64,000 nucleotides of DNA, taken from the NCBI RefSeq assembly GCF_023278565.1, contig NC_064676.1, positions 124,001 to 188,000 on the forward strand. Reading direction: 5' to 3'. Source of the DNA: Colletotrichum lupini. Lineage: Eukaryota; Ascomycota; Sordariomycetes; Glomerellales; Glomerellaceae. The notes beneath the pieces were generated by a model. It was not told where the DNA came from and ran no database searches. It worked only from the letters and a program-made list of their open reading frames with translations. Below, piece by piece: positions 21,264 to 32,254 of this stretch. Every line of letters starts with the position of its first letter. The first letter of the stretch is position 1. The translations under genes and the position numbers were made by a program.

Positions 21264-22385
21264 GGAGCTCTTTTTTTTTTTGGCTTGGGGTATTGGTTTG
21301 ATAGATGTTTCTTCTATGGTGGAAGAAAGCGACTCATGTTGTTTATGTATAAAGATTGAAACAGATGGCACATAGACAAATATCCAAGTACAATCTTTGA
21401 ACTTGTCGCACAGGCATCGATATGACAGCTGGTCCCCTCTGAACTGTTCGATTTCAGCCAATGCAGCGCGCTGTAACGAGAATGGCTTCGCCCACGTTTT
21501 GGTCGATCAGAGGACTAGGGATGGCATAGAAAGCTCATGGATTCCGAATTGCGGAATCACCTCTAGGTGCTTAGTATTAGGCCGTACATCCAACGAGCTC
21601 TGAGTCGCTGGATTCCTAACTTGCTATCCCCCGAGAACGATCGCTGGATGCATGATACAGCTCTATATCACTGACAACCGGGAACGATGCATACCGTACG
21701 ATGTGGAAAAAAACATGAAGTGATTGAGGTGCTCGGGGCTCCAGGCCGTACAAACGCCTCCTCCCTTTCTTAGCATGCCCTGGATGAGGAGACAGGGGCA
21801 CGTGGGTAAAAGGTGGCTTGAATGCGTGATGACGGCAGCCACAAGCGAGAGACAATATCGGTTCCCTTCCCCTTTCCTTCCCGCCCGGACGAACCCCTCC
21901 GCTCTAGGTATCCTCCTTCCTGTGGCAGGTATGGTGCGCGGAGTACGTATCTGCTCCTGCTGCCCAATTGTTACTGGTGAGAATGGCACGAATGGGAAGG
22001 TGCGTGGCTGGAACAACGTTGTGTGATTGCCTGTGTGGCTGGTGACGTCACGATGCCGACGTCACGGGCGACAATTCTCACCACACATGGCAGTCACTGG
22101 CGTCGGCTCCTGCCTGCGCCAACCCGCCGCTTTGGTTCGCTTGGGGTTAGCCAAGTCTCAGGCGGCAGCGCCCATCGCGTCACAAGGACGTTGTTTGTCG
22201 TCCGCGTGGGCTCCTTTCTTAAAGCTAACGGTGCGGCCAGTTTTCAATCGACCTCTTGAGCTGTTGGAGCTAAATCTGAAGCTCCCATTTATTCACCTTT
22301 GCCCATCGCATCCAGACTTCCAACCTCGTTCCCAAATCAGACACTCCAACAATACCAAAACCACAACACTATCACAACCGTCATC
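21264..22385. other. Intergenic, 1.1 kb
   Basis: No coding signal supported. A TGACGTCA palindrome sits at 22043-22050, followed by a second GACGTCA. Confidence 0.5.
22043..22050. promoter_or_regulatory. CRE palindrome TGACGTCA
   Basis: Perfect 8-bp ATF/CREB-type site, 336 bp before the next start codon. A partial second copy (GACGTCA) occurs within 15 bp. Confidence 0.4.
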
Positions 22386-22747
22386 ATGGCCGTCTCCAAC
22401 GCAATCCAGGATCTGTTTAGTAGCATCTACGAGCTCCTCTCCTCCATCTTCAACGCCTTTTATCACGTTCTGCAGACCATCTTCAACACCATCATCGGCT
22501 TCTTCACCGGTCTCGTCAACCTCATTACCGACGTATTCCAAGGCGCAATCGATGTCGTTGGCGGACTCGGAAAGTTTGTCTTGAGTAAGTCCCACGTCAC
22601 CAATACAGCTGTTCGTCGTCTTGTTGCTGATCTCCTTTGCCAACAGGCAACTTCGTCATCATTGGCGTCATCGCGGCCGGCGGCTATGCCTACGTCCGGT
22701 ACACCTCGCAAGGTCGACAGGTCGCTACCGGCAAGAAGACTGCCTAA
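22386..22747 (+). CDS. Small membrane protein, 99 aa, unknown function
   Basis: Exon 1 is 22386-22584 and exon 2 is 22647-22747, with a 62-nt intron (GTAAGT..ACAG, phase 1). The start context CATCATGG is good. The first 66 residues form an amphipathic to hydrophobic helical array of short I/F/L-rich repeats (IQDLFSSIYELLSSIFNAF, then similar heptad-like units). Exon 2 adds one clear membrane span (FVIIGVIAAGGYAYV) and a basic tail (GRQVATGKKTA), which suggests a cytosolic C-terminus. I recognise no named family; similar short proteins are usually annotated as hypothetical in Sordariomycetes. Confidence 0.7.
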
Positions 22748-23097
22748 GCGGGTCGGTTGTACGCAACTCCTCGACATAGGTCCTACACACAAGTCCAATA
22801 AGGATAATACGGGAAGTTAAGCTTGGTGGGAGACACACGGGATGAACGTACAGGGATGGGCGTTGACGCAATATCGGAGGATCCGATGATACCACCATTC
22901 TAGCCGGTTTTGATTTCAACCAAGATACCTTTTAGCAACGCAATTCATTCGCTCTGTTTTCTCGAGTACTCGTCGTTTGCTCCCTTGTGCACTGCTAGTC
23001 ACTGCTTACGGAGTCAGCTCCGCCGCGTCGTCTTGAGACCCTCTGGTCGGGCCCCACTCCGCAGCGGGTCCCAACCCGCTCCCGCAATTTGCTTCAT
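22748..23097. other. Intergenic, upstream of tRNA-Leu
   Basis: Nothing recognised. Confidence 0.5.
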
Positions 23098-23192
23098 GGC
23101 AAGATGGCCGAGCGGTCTAAGGCGCCAGCTTCAGGTTAAATCTGATCCTGCTGGTGTGGAAACACGCGCGAGTTCGAATCTCGTTCTTGTCA
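23098..23192 (+). tRNA. tRNA-Leu(CAG) with 13-nt intron
   Basis: The acceptor stem GGCAAGA pairs with TCTTGTC (one G-T pair) and A is the discriminator. The D arm carries TGGCCGAGCGG and AAGGC. The anticodon stem CCAGC/GCTGG encloses CAG at 23132-23134. A 13-nt intron (23136-23148) follows position 37. The long variable arm (GTGTGGAAACAC) and T loop TTCGAAT are typical of Leu tRNA. CCA is not encoded. Confidence 0.95.
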
Positions 23193-23813
23193 TAATCCTT
23201 TTGTTTCGGGACGGACTTGTTGGTTTTTGTCCAATGAAAGTTTGGTCGAGTCGAACTACGGTCCATGGCGATGAGATGGGCGGCTTCGTGATGCGGATGG
23301 CGCCCACTTTGAACAGAGATGAGAACGCGATGCATGCTCAGCGAGGCAAAGCAGCCATACATGATGCATTTCTTGGCTACATCGAATGCTGCCTTGGCGT
23401 CCTCACATATGATCGAGGACGAAATGAACGGCACCTGGCGCGCACCGGTTGTCCGTTCAACACAATTTGCCCGGAGCCGATTGCGTGCGTTATTACGCCG
23501 CTTCTGTTGTACGTGAAGAAGATCTGGAGAGCTCCGTCTAGTAAGCTGTGCATCCACCTTGGGGCTCTGGCACGGAGGACAGCTAATTCTCGACCTTCTC
23601 TTTTCCTCGTCCTCGACTTGGTTTTCGTGTCCGGTCTCCATTTCCAACCTGAAAGAGAACATGACAGAGAAGACGATGCGGCTAGCCGCTTTCCTGACAC
23701 GCCGTCACTGGCACTATCCTTGGGGGAAGGAGACCTAGGGTAAGCCCAGCACCAGCTCCACCCTCAGCACACAGAATACTCAAGCCTCAATCTTTGATCA
23801 TCTAACATCAATA
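23193..23813. other. Intergenic between two tRNA genes
   Basis: Open frames on both strands exist here but show no family resemblance; nothing is supported. Confidence 0.5.
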
Positions 23814-23900
23814 TCCGATATGGTGTAGTGGCCAACATGATGCCCTCTCATTCTCTTGAGAGGTTAGGCATAGCCCCGAGGTCGATTCTCGGTTTCGGAA
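23814..23900 (+). tRNA. tRNA-Glu(CTC) with 15-nt intron
   Basis: TCCGATA pairs with TTTCGGA with one mismatch. The D arm is TGGTGTAGTGGCCAAC. The anticodon stem ATGCC/GGCAT encloses CTC at 23847-23849, with a 15-nt intron at 23851-23865. The T arm is CCGAG/CTCGG around GTCGATT. Confidence 0.93.
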
Positions 23901-25381
23901 CTTTTGCCTTTTGTTTAGACTAGTTGATGTCTTTTGATGGCTTACGAGTCTAAAGTTTTCGATTTCACATGGAACGTTGAGATTACGTAAGCAAGTACCT
24001 TATGTAATTGGGGTTTCACGGTAAATAGCTGACGTTTTGCCGTCAGTTACTAATGCATGAAGCAAGGTACCTACTTATCTACCAGGCTACCAACACAGTA
24101 TTCACATGCGCCAGCCTGTTCCATCAGTGGAAATGCTCAACTTTGTTGGTGCTGTCAAGATCGTAGCCGCCCTGCCGCTGCCCTAGAAAGCTTAGCATCT
24201 GCTGAAGAAGCAGGGGTTCGTCTGAAGTGGTATTTTTTTCTCTTCTTCTTCTTCCCCATCTCAGCCCCTCCTCGCGCACCGAGTACGCATTCGCTTTTAC
24301 TCCTCTGTGGGTCGCCCAAAGTTCATGCTGCAAGCAGCCAGAATCGCAAAAGATCGCTTTACAGTCGCGGGAAGATGCCGATGTTGGCCTACTTACTCTG
24401 TACGAAAATCTCGAATTGCTATGCATAGTAAGCGGTACAACTACTGAACTACAGCATGCATTCATTGGCTTTGAAGCTCGTGTTGACCCCCCGCTGACTC
24501 CCCGTCGCGATGGAGAAGACGCAATTCAGCAGCCCAGCCAAGGCCCTGTGGACCTATCCCACCGGCGGGATGTGGATTATGTGGTGGTGGATTGTCTCTG
24601 AGAGTGAGGTTCACAGAATTCTCCGTCATTGAGTCTGGCATCTAGCTTCATTGCCAGGCATTGAAGCTTCGGCACTCTTGAGTCTCAGTTGCGGTCGGAT
24701 TTGAAAAGCTCCCTCCGTGAGGCCAGGAAGAAACCTGACCACGATACTTCAAGGAGGTTGATGAAAGCTAGGCGCACCATCTCACGGTCGAACCTTTTTC
24801 GAATCCTTGAAGGTTCCTCGGTCATCGGCCACGCATCGGCGGACTCCCACCCACATTCCGCCTAGCTCTCTGCACGCAAAAACATAATGGATACAACGTA
24901 CCATTCAGCCAGCGTCAACATTAGTAACTGGCCGCGGAAGTGCAAAATCCAGCAACCGTAAAAGTCGATGAAGAAATCTTTTGCAGTGCTCTCGACATGG
25001 GCATATCATCACACGCATCTAGCAGCTTCAGGTGGCTGTATGAAGAGACGAAGCAACGCCGCATCGTCACTGAATCTCAGTGCCGATGAGCGGACCGGAC
25101 CGTTGACAAAACAAAACTGAATCCTCCGCACGTTGACTGGTCGAGTCCGCCGCGAAAAGCTTGCAAACCCGCGCTAAACAACTTGAAGCCATTGAAACTG
25201 GGGCACACGGCGTTTCTGACCACCATCCACGCCCCCTCATTCATCACGACATGGAACCAATTCCGGGAACTTCCTGTAGTTCCTGAGTGGCCTTTTTACT
25301 CATCTCACGCCCTCCCCTTCCCACCCATGTCGGCCGTTCTGAATTCATCCAATCCGGGATCACTGATCTCTTTCAATCATC

Positions 25382-25404
25382 TTATCAGATCATCTAATCT
25401 GATC
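25382..25404. promoter_or_regulatory. Inverted GATA-factor motif, second copy
   Basis: ATCAGAT-N6-ATCTGAT again, with a perfect ATCTGATAA on the minus strand and only one base different from 10289-10311. It lies 424 bp before the P450 start. Confidence 0.5.
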
Positions 25405-25552
25405 CTCTCGACCCCACCGTTCAACGTAGGATGCAACCATCTTCACGCATCGCACACCCCCTCCCCCCAGCAAGACGCGCTGGCGGGAGGACGATCACAT
25501 CAAAAAGGACCAAACTTACAGACCCCCCCTTGCTGAAGAAAAAAAAAAGTCA

Positions 25553-25577
25553 GAGTGAGAGAGAGAGAGAGAGAGAG
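25553..25577 (+). repeat. GA microsatellite
   Basis: About 12 GA units directly after a poly-A run, about 250 bp before the P450 start. Confidence 0.85.
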
Positions 25578-25827
25578 GCATTTTTCCTCTGGTTATTCTG
25601 CCCCGAATGTGACATTACGTAGAGCCTAGGATTGGTAGGTCGTAGATGAGAATTGACCCTAATACCCCGCCATCTCCTTCACTACGTAGGTTTTTTCTCT
25701 TCTTTTGTACTGCGCGTGTGGGCAGCAAGAGTTCTTTCGTCCCTTTTTTGTTTCGTTTTCTTCCCCTCCCTTTTGTCATCTTCTCGGGAAATAGCTTGGC
25801 GATACCCCCCAAGCTTTGAGGCTCACG

Positions 25828-27611
25828 ATGTTTGGCGTTTCCAACTGGCTCATCGCGGCCAGCGTGGCTCTCGCCACGGCCGTGTACTGGGCTTTCAAGG
25901 CCGTGTACATGAGAACCAGATTCAGAGGATTGGTAAGAGCTTCATTCTCAACTCACTCCGTCACGTCCTGCGCCAGCGACCATGCAGACAGGCGCAAAGC
26001 ATGCAGCTCACGAAAGCCACAATGCTGACTCTGTTGGTGTCTTCTCACGATAGCCTCAACCGCCAAAGCACTCATGGATCTGGGCGCACACAATCATCTG
26101 GGAAGAGCTGGCAGCCACCCTCCCGCTCTTCACCCACCCCCAGCACATCTATACCATCATGGCGCAAAAGTACAACCTCGGCGGAATCTTCTACGTCGAC
26201 ATGTGGCCCTTTGTCGAGTCCCAGGTCATCATCACCGACCCGGACGCCGCCCAGCTCGTCCTCACCACGAATCCCTACCCCAAGCACCCCACCATCGAGC
26301 AGTTCCTCCGCCCCTTCACCGGCAAGGACAGCATCGCCGCCTCCAACGGCGACCGCTGGAAGTACAACCACCGCATGGTCGGCTCCGGCTTCACGCCCAC
26401 CTACGTCAAGCCCATGGCCGGCATGATTGCCGAGCAGGTCCTCATCTTCCACGAGCGCCTCCGCGCGTTTGCTGCCAAGGGCGAGTCGTTCAACATGGAG
26501 GAGGAGTCGGCTAAGACTATCTTTGACGTTGTCGGTAAGATTGTGTTTGGTGTCTCTCTCGAGGCCCAGAGGTCTGGTTCGCCACTGCTTGAGGATTTGC
26601 GAAACTCGATTAACCCCGCCACCACCTTCATCGGCACCCGCAACCCATGGAAGAAGCGTAAGGCGCAGCAGAAGTTGCAGGCGCTCAAGGATCGCGTTAG
26701 GGATACCTTGGCTAAGGAGATGAAGGGGAGGTTGCGCATCCTGCAGGACGAGAAGGAGTTGCCTTCGCGACGACAGGTCAAGAGTGTCTTGGACCGTATC
26801 GTCCTGGACAGAATCCAGAGCGGACCGGGCATGGGCCTCGACGACGAATTCATCGACACCGCTGTTACCAAGTTAGTCGATTCTTTTCTCACGCATCAGA
26901 CGTTCATTCTTGCTAATAAACCAAACCAGCCTCAAGGCCCTCCTCCTCGGAGGCCACGGCACCACCACCGATACCTTCACCTGGGTCACAATGTTCCTCT
27001 CCCTCTACCCAGACGTCGTCGCCCGCCTCCGCGCCGAGCACGACGAGCACTTCTCCCCGGACCTCGACACCACCGTCGAGATGCTCACCGCGAACCCGCA
27101 AAAGACAAACGACATGGACTTCACCAACGCCGTCATCAAGGAGACGCTCCGCTTCTTCCCCATCGGCTTCACCATCCGCCAAGCCCCGCCCGGAACCACG
27201 CACCTCGAGTGGAACGGCCGCCGCTGGCCCGTCAAGAACCTCATGGTCATCCCCTGCGCCCACTCGACGCACATGGACCCGAAAGTCTGGGGCGAGGACA
27301 GCAAGAGCTTCCGGCCCGATCGGTTCCTAGGCGAGGACGCCAAGGATATGCACCGCTTTGCGTGGCGGCCGTTTGAGCGCGGGCCCAGGGCGTGTATTGC
27401 GCAGGATTTGGCCATGGATGAGCTGCGCATCATGTTGTTGCTCACGGTGCGGTGGTTCGATTTCGAGACGATTGTGAATGGGACTACGCAGAGGGTCGAT
27501 TATATGGATATCGATCACAAGGTGGGCGATTTGGCTTTCCAGATGGTTGGTATGGAGGCTAGGCCGAGGCACGATATGAAGATGAAGGTGCACGTCAGGG
27601 AGAGGAAATGA
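25828..27611 (+). CDS. Cytochrome P450 (resembles the CYP59/StcS group)
   Basis: The exons are 25828-25932, 26054-26871 and 26930-27611, which give 534 aa with consistent phases. An N-terminal membrane anchor (NWLIAASVALATAVYWAF) places it at the ER. The I helix has GGHGTTTDT (about 315-323), the ExxR motif is ETLR (379-382), and the PERF-type region is SFRPDRF. The heme loop FERGPRACIAQ has the ligand Cys463, with Ala where FxxGxRxCxG has the last Gly. The overall pattern (KYNLGGIFYVDMWPF, YVKPMAGMIAEQVLIF) resembles fungal P450s related to the sterigmatocystin enzyme StcS. No polyketide synthase or other cluster genes lie nearby, so the substrate is unknown. Confidence 0.88.
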
Positions 27612-29038
27612 GCGGCCGTCTCGGGCATGCCAGCCCCGACTAAGACGTGGTCTCTTGGAGCGAAATCTCTGTAGGCTCTGCGCTTGGGACCGCCGGCTGA
27701 GCGATCTGGGTGTTGAGGTGGTTTCGAGGTCAGCAATGATGCCTTCACCAGGAGAATAGTGTAGTGAGTCGAGGGCACCCAGTGGAGATCATGGTGTTGT
27801 ACATAATTTGGACCATTGTCACACATTAATGTCATTGTCTCAGAGCTTAGCGGAAGCACCTTGAGGAAGCTTCAAGGTGATGGGCGATGACTGGATTTCT
27901 CTGCATACTGGGTTTGAGGGTTGACTAAAGCTAGGACAGCCTTTCAGCTGTGCCTCAGCTAAGTAATCTTACTTGAATCGGTGACAACATGAAGTCACTA
28001 CCAGTATTGTTGGTATCGCGTGCCAAATGACTACTAATGGTAGGATGGGCGCTGTCCAGGCTGCGTTCGCCCTTGTCGTCTGTAAGCTCGCTTGTTGAGA
28101 GGAACACTCAATCTTACCCAAGTTCCCGCGAAGATTGTTATTAGGTAAAGACTTAATGCTAAGGTAGATGGTTTGAGGCAATTGATCATCCAAATACTTT
28201 TGCCAATGTGAGAACAGGAAATTTTCTTAAAGTTTGTCCTCTGTCGGAGTCCATTCCGAGCCAGCCGGTCCGTCACCATCGTATGAGAAGGCTACTAGAT
28301 AAATCTCGTATCAGACATCCTCCCTTGACTCCTGACCACGACCTGTGACATTCAAGCGGGGGCGCATGCCATATGAAAAGTGTCAAGAGACACGGACGGT
28401 GACTCGCTAGCATGGATAAAACATTCCGGCCCGAGATGAACTCTGGGGTGAGACCAAAGTCCGATTGACGCACGATTGACGTTGTTGATTTGATAGCCAT
28501 AGCCGAGATGGCGTACATTCCACTACCGTGGCGCCGACACTCACCCCCTTTCCCTCGCCTCTTCCCCAGGAAAATGGCTAAGACTTTGGCGTTTTAAGAT
28601 TAAAATAGGCGCGGCAGGATGAAAGAACGCAGAAGAGCGTTAGTCGGTCGGCAGGCATGACGGGAAGAACGCTAGCAGAGATACGAGGGACTAGGAGCGA
28701 AGTTCCTGGGAAGAGAATACGAGACGCGACTAAGTGAATTCTTGCTGGAGAGCGAGGCACGACAAACACAACAGCACCGGAATGTAAAATGTCGTCCAGA
28801 CCGGATCTGATCCGAGTTTTGCCAACAAACTACCCCTTGGCCATCGACGCTAGCTGAAATGTTTACGTTTAATTCGCCGTCTTGGCTTCAACTCGATGTC
28901 CTATAAATCATGATCAGAGTTCTCCTACAGACTCAACTTTCTTTCCATCTCAACCCACACACTCATTCACCACTTTGACATCAAGTCATACCACACTCTT
29001 TTACACCACACGGTCTTCACCACCCAAACCCCAACAAC
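27612..29038. other. Intergenic, 1.4 kb
   Basis: No coding signal supported. The last 100 bp are CA/CT-rich, as in a highly expressed gene's leader. Confidence 0.5.
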
Positions 29039-30100
29039 ATGTCTTCTCACGTGGCTCCCCTCCTGGCCGGCCTGATCATCAGCGCCGCCCAGCTCACATC
29101 CGGCTCCCCCGTGGCCGACGCCCCCGTCGTCGCCGCCCCGGTCGCCGCCCTCCTCACCAACGGCACCTACACCCAGGTCGTCACCGCCATCACCACCTAC
29201 TGCCCCGAGCCCACTGTCATCTACCACGGCAAGTTCACCTACACCATCAAGGAGCCCACCACCTTCACCATCACCGACTGCCCCTGCACCATCACCCACA
29301 CCGGCCCCGTCTCCACCGGCGTCGCCCCTGGCCCCGAGTGCGCCGCAACCTGCGCCGCTGCCTACGACAAGTGCCGCGGCGCCCCCGACGCCAACCGCGC
29401 CACCTGCGCCGCAAACTACGCAGGCTGCCTCGGTTACAGCCCCTTCGGCCCCGACGGCTCCCTCGTGACTCCCACCGCCTGCTCCGGCACCGCCGTGGTC
29501 CCCACCGCCACTGCCGTCCCCCCCATCACTACCGGCATTGTCCCCCCCACCGGCCCCGAGTGCGCCGCCACCTGCGCCGCCGCCTACGACAAGTGCCGTT
29601 CTGCCCCCGACGCCAACCGCGCCACCTGCGCCGCAAACTACGCAGGCTGCCTCGGCTACAGCCCCTTCGGCCCCGACGGCTCCCTCGTCACCCCGACCGC
29701 CTGCTCCGGCACCGCTACCGCCGTCCCTCCCATCACCACCGTCGCCCCTCCCACCGGCACCGCCGTCCCTCCCATCGCCACCGGCGTCCTCCCCCCCGCG
29801 ACCACCGGCGCCGGCTGCGTCGCCGGCTGCAACGACGCCTACAACAAGTGCCGCAGCGCGCCCGGCGCCAACATGTCTACCTGCGCTGCTCAGTACGCCG
29901 GATGCCTCGGCTACAGCCCCTTCGGACCTGACGGTTCGCTTGTTACGCCCACCGCTTGCTCTGGTTCTGCTACCGGTGCGGCGCCTACTGCTACTGCGAA
30001 GCCTTTGCCTTCTGTTGTGCAGGTTGCGTCTGCTGGGCGTGCGTCTTTCGGTGTCGCTGTCGCGGCTGTGTGTGGTCTTGCTGCCCTTGCGATGTTCTAA
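29039..30100 (+). CDS. GPI-type cell-wall protein with three cysteine modules
   Basis: A single exon encodes 353 aa. A signal peptide (about 1-22) is followed by a module with [13 protein letters not shown] and [10 protein letters not shown], seen in clock-controlled/Ccg-6-like wall proteins. Three copies of a roughly 50-residue module then begin at Cys101, Cys175 and Cys260. Each has C-x3-C-x6-[30 protein letters not shown] and six cysteines. They are joined by Pro/Thr/Val linkers likely to be O-glycosylated. The C-terminal hydrophobic tail ([15 protein letters not shown]) after a small-residue region fits GPI attachment. Codons are strongly C-ending, which suggests high expression. Predicted location is the cell wall or plasma membrane surface. 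Confidence 0.85.
   Translation: MSSHVAPLLAGLIISAAQLTSGSPVADAPVVAAPVAALLTNGTYTQVVTAITTYCPEPTVIYHGKFTYTIKEPTTFTITDCPCTITHTGPVSTGVAPGPECAATCAAAYDKCRGAPDANRATCAANYAGCLGYSPFGPDGSLVTPTACSGTAVVPTATAVPPITTGIVPPTGPECAATCAAAYDKCRSAPDANRATCAANYAGCLGYSPFGPDGSLVTPTACSGTATAVPPITTVAPPTGTAVPPIATGVLPPATTGAGCVAGCNDAYNKCRSAPGANMSTCAAQYAGCLGYSPFGPDGSLVTPTACSGSATGAAPTATAKPLPSVVQVASAGRASFGVAVAAVCGLAALAMF
29339..29970 (+). repeat. Three in-gene repeats of a ~150-bp Cys module
   Basis: Repeats start at 29339, 29561 and 29816. Copies 1 and 2 are almost identical in DNA as well as protein, and copy 3 is more diverged. This points to a recent internal duplication of copies 1 and 2. Confidence 0.85.
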
Positions 30101-30432
30101 GATATGAAGGGGGTGGGAGTGTGTTGAGATTGCATCTCGGGGTTTGTGTATTGGATTCTGTGTATATAGTTGGCTTTAATATATTGTATTCATGAGACCG
30201 ACCTTTAGACCACCTGACACCTACATGTCGTGAGGTAGAAGTTGCTCCATGATGAACAATATCTCGACGCTCAAGCATGGGCTTGAAAGTTATGGCTTCA
30301 TTTCTGGTGCCTGGCCTGTTTGCAGTATGTCTCCAAGATAAGAGGTCGATTAAGAATGATGTTTGGGAGCGATTTCTGCTGCACTCCATGTTGCATGATT
30401 TACCTTAGTCTAGGTCCTGGTAAAGTACGCAT

Positions 30433-31812
30433 CTATGTCTTATCAGCCACGAGCATCAGGTTCCGTGGCGATATTGCATAATCAAATATCGGCACAACAT
30501 CGACATGTTGCCCCCCGTTCTCCGTCAGGAACAAATACCGATCTAGAGCAATTACGCTCTCGACAACCTTGCAGCACAGAACACTGAGCGTCCAAAGGAT
30601 CGCCACTCTGCCTTCATATCCTCGATACCTTTCCTCGTAAGCTAAGAGATCAGCATCGCTGATTTTGCTCTCGTCAACGTTCAGGCATCCCATTGCTCTG
30701 CGTGCGAACGCATTAAAGCTGTCCATGTCTCCCTTTCGCACGCCCCACACTGGTCTATCCTCCTTATCGAGTTCTACCCCTTTATCGTGGAAAATCTTCT
30801 CCAATAAGGCTCGGTAGAAGCGACGTTTGGAGTACGTCGACTCTGCTTTGCTCGGATCCGCCCGTTCCCAGTTGTTCGGCGCCTGGCAGCCCGTCATGAG
30901 CGCCGTGGCACTCAGCGTGACGTTTCTGTCTCGCATCTTTGCACTGATGGGGAATCCATCAGGACAACTGGCGGAACGCGGGACGATGTGGTTGTAGCAG
31001 CATCCGACGGCGCCCAGACACACGATGAACGGGACCGTGGTGAAGTACCTCAGCATGTGCTCAGAGAGATTCCCGCACGCGTGGAGGCCGACCAGCATGC
31101 ACTTCTCGTCTTCAGCCCAGGCCGCCATCTCGTCCGCCAAAGGTGGCGTGCCGTCGATGTAGCGCCGCATATGCTGGATTCTGCTTTCGGGAATACCGAG
31201 ACTGGCTGCGCAGGCCTCTGAGGCCGCGATTTGGGACTCGCTGCCGTCGATAGCTAGTACGCGGAGCTCTGGGAAGAGGTAGGCTAGTGCGATGGAGAGG
31301 TACCCTTGGCCTGAGCCCATGTCGATGATGTGGGTTATGTTGTTTGTTTGGCAGACGTTGTGGATGTATGCGGCGGCGGTGGAGACCTCTGCAATCTTTT
31401 TGGTCTTCATGCGGCTTGTTAGGATCTCTGGGAGGGCGATAGTCTTGCCGGGGCGTTGGTCTCGTGGAAGAGCGAGCGACCGGATGCTCTCGAGCCACTT
31501 AGACAGCGAATCTGGCCTGTCTGGCAATTGTTGGTGTCGTTGGCTTTCATTTGCTTCCTCATTTGCCAGCGAGGAGGGTCCCAACTCTTCGATGCTGTCG
31601 ATCAAGTCTTGTTGGGCTATGCGATGATCTGGGAATGATTTCCACCAGGATGTCCATTCCACGGGTAGAGCGTCCCAGGCATTGTAGATGAGTGAGTCGT
31701 TGACGTGGATGTCCCCAGTAATCTGGCGGACTAGGGGCGCTCCCATGAATTCGCTGAGATCTTTCGCGTATTCATCGATGCTATTATATGAATTCGGCAA
31801 CGCAATCATACT
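30433..31812 (-). CDS. METTL25/RRNAD1-like methyltransferase
   Basis: Single exon. I chose the ATG at 31812, which gives 459 aa. The frame extends to an ATG at 31983, but the extra 57 residues look like translated leader. The SAM-binding motif is IDMGSGQGYLS, followed by LRVLAIDGSE. The family's hallmark blocks are present: LVGLHACGNLSEHMLRYF and GAVGCCYNHI. Together they match the METTL25/RRNAD1-type methyltransferase fold, whose fungal members are little studied; an RNA or protein target is possible but unproven. There is no signal peptide, so it is probably cytosolic or nuclear. It lies downstream of, and on the same strand as, the disrupted NLR gene. Confidence 0.82.
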   Translation of the reverse strand, partial: SMIALPNSYNSIDEYAKDLSEFMGAPLVRQITGDIHVNDSLIYNAWDALPVEWTSWWKSFPDHRIAQQDLIDSIEELGPSSLANEEANESQRHQQLPDRPDSLSKWLESIRSLALPRDQRPGKTIALPEILTSRMKTKKIAEVSTAAAYIHNVCQTNNITHIIDMGSGQGYLSIALAYLFPELRVLAIDGSESQIAASEACAASLGIPESRIQHMRRYIDGTPPLADEMAAWAEDEKCMLVGLHACGNLSEHMLRYFTTVPFIVCLGAVGCCYNHIVPRSASCPDGFPISAKMRDRNVTLSATALMTGCQAPNNWERADPSKAESTYSKRRFYRALLEKIFHDKGVELDKEDRPVWGVRKGDMDSFNAFARRAMGCLNVDESKISDADLLAYEERYRGYEGRVAILWTLSVLCCKVVESVIALDRYLFLTENGGQHVDVVPIFDYAISPRNLMLVADKT

Positions 31813-32254
31813 TTGGTAAGTATGCGTTGCTTTGTTGATATTGTGTTGCGGAAGGGTGGACTGTCGTGTGAGAAGTAAACCGCGCGTGCTCTCCTTTCTT
31901 ACGTGAAAGCGGTATGGGACGGCAGAATCCGAGGGTAGTTGGTTTTGAACAGGTCGGTTATAGTTTATGTATGATGAAATCATATACCAATTTCAAATTC
32001 TTCCAGGTAATCAACGTGAAAGATTAGAAATGGCAGGATTGGATCTTTGTTGTCATACCAGAAAACCACATGGATGTTTTAGTTGGCCCAGTTGTCCAAA
32101 GTCGTGATGGTACACTTCAAACCAGCAGCTTGCAAATGAGTCCAATGAATGATTTCTTTCGCTTTAGCGATATTGCAGTAGACTGTAGTAGCTAACATGA
32201 TCATTTCAGTACCTTTTATGTGGCAGTACATGATCCTCATCAGAACGGAAATGG
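31813..32254. other. Intergenic between the NLR gene end and the methyltransferase
   Basis: No separate gene seen. It contains the open extension upstream of the chosen methyltransferase start. Confidence 0.5.

Larger units (their letters stand above)
23901..25827. other. Intergenic, 1.9 kb, P450 promoter
   Basis: No gene is supported. It contains the inverted GATA motif at 25382-25404, an A tract and a GA microsatellite near 25540-25577. Confidence 0.5.

Noticed and set aside
28882..29931. Long Arg/His/Pro-rich frame overlapping the wall-protein gene
   Set aside because: It is an out-of-frame reading of the C-ending codons of the real gene (29039-30100), with no domain or signal peptide.
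30433..31983. Using the upstream ATG at 31983 for the methyltransferase
   Set aside because: The extra 57 residues have no domain character and look like translated leader; the ATG at 31812 was preferred, but not proven.
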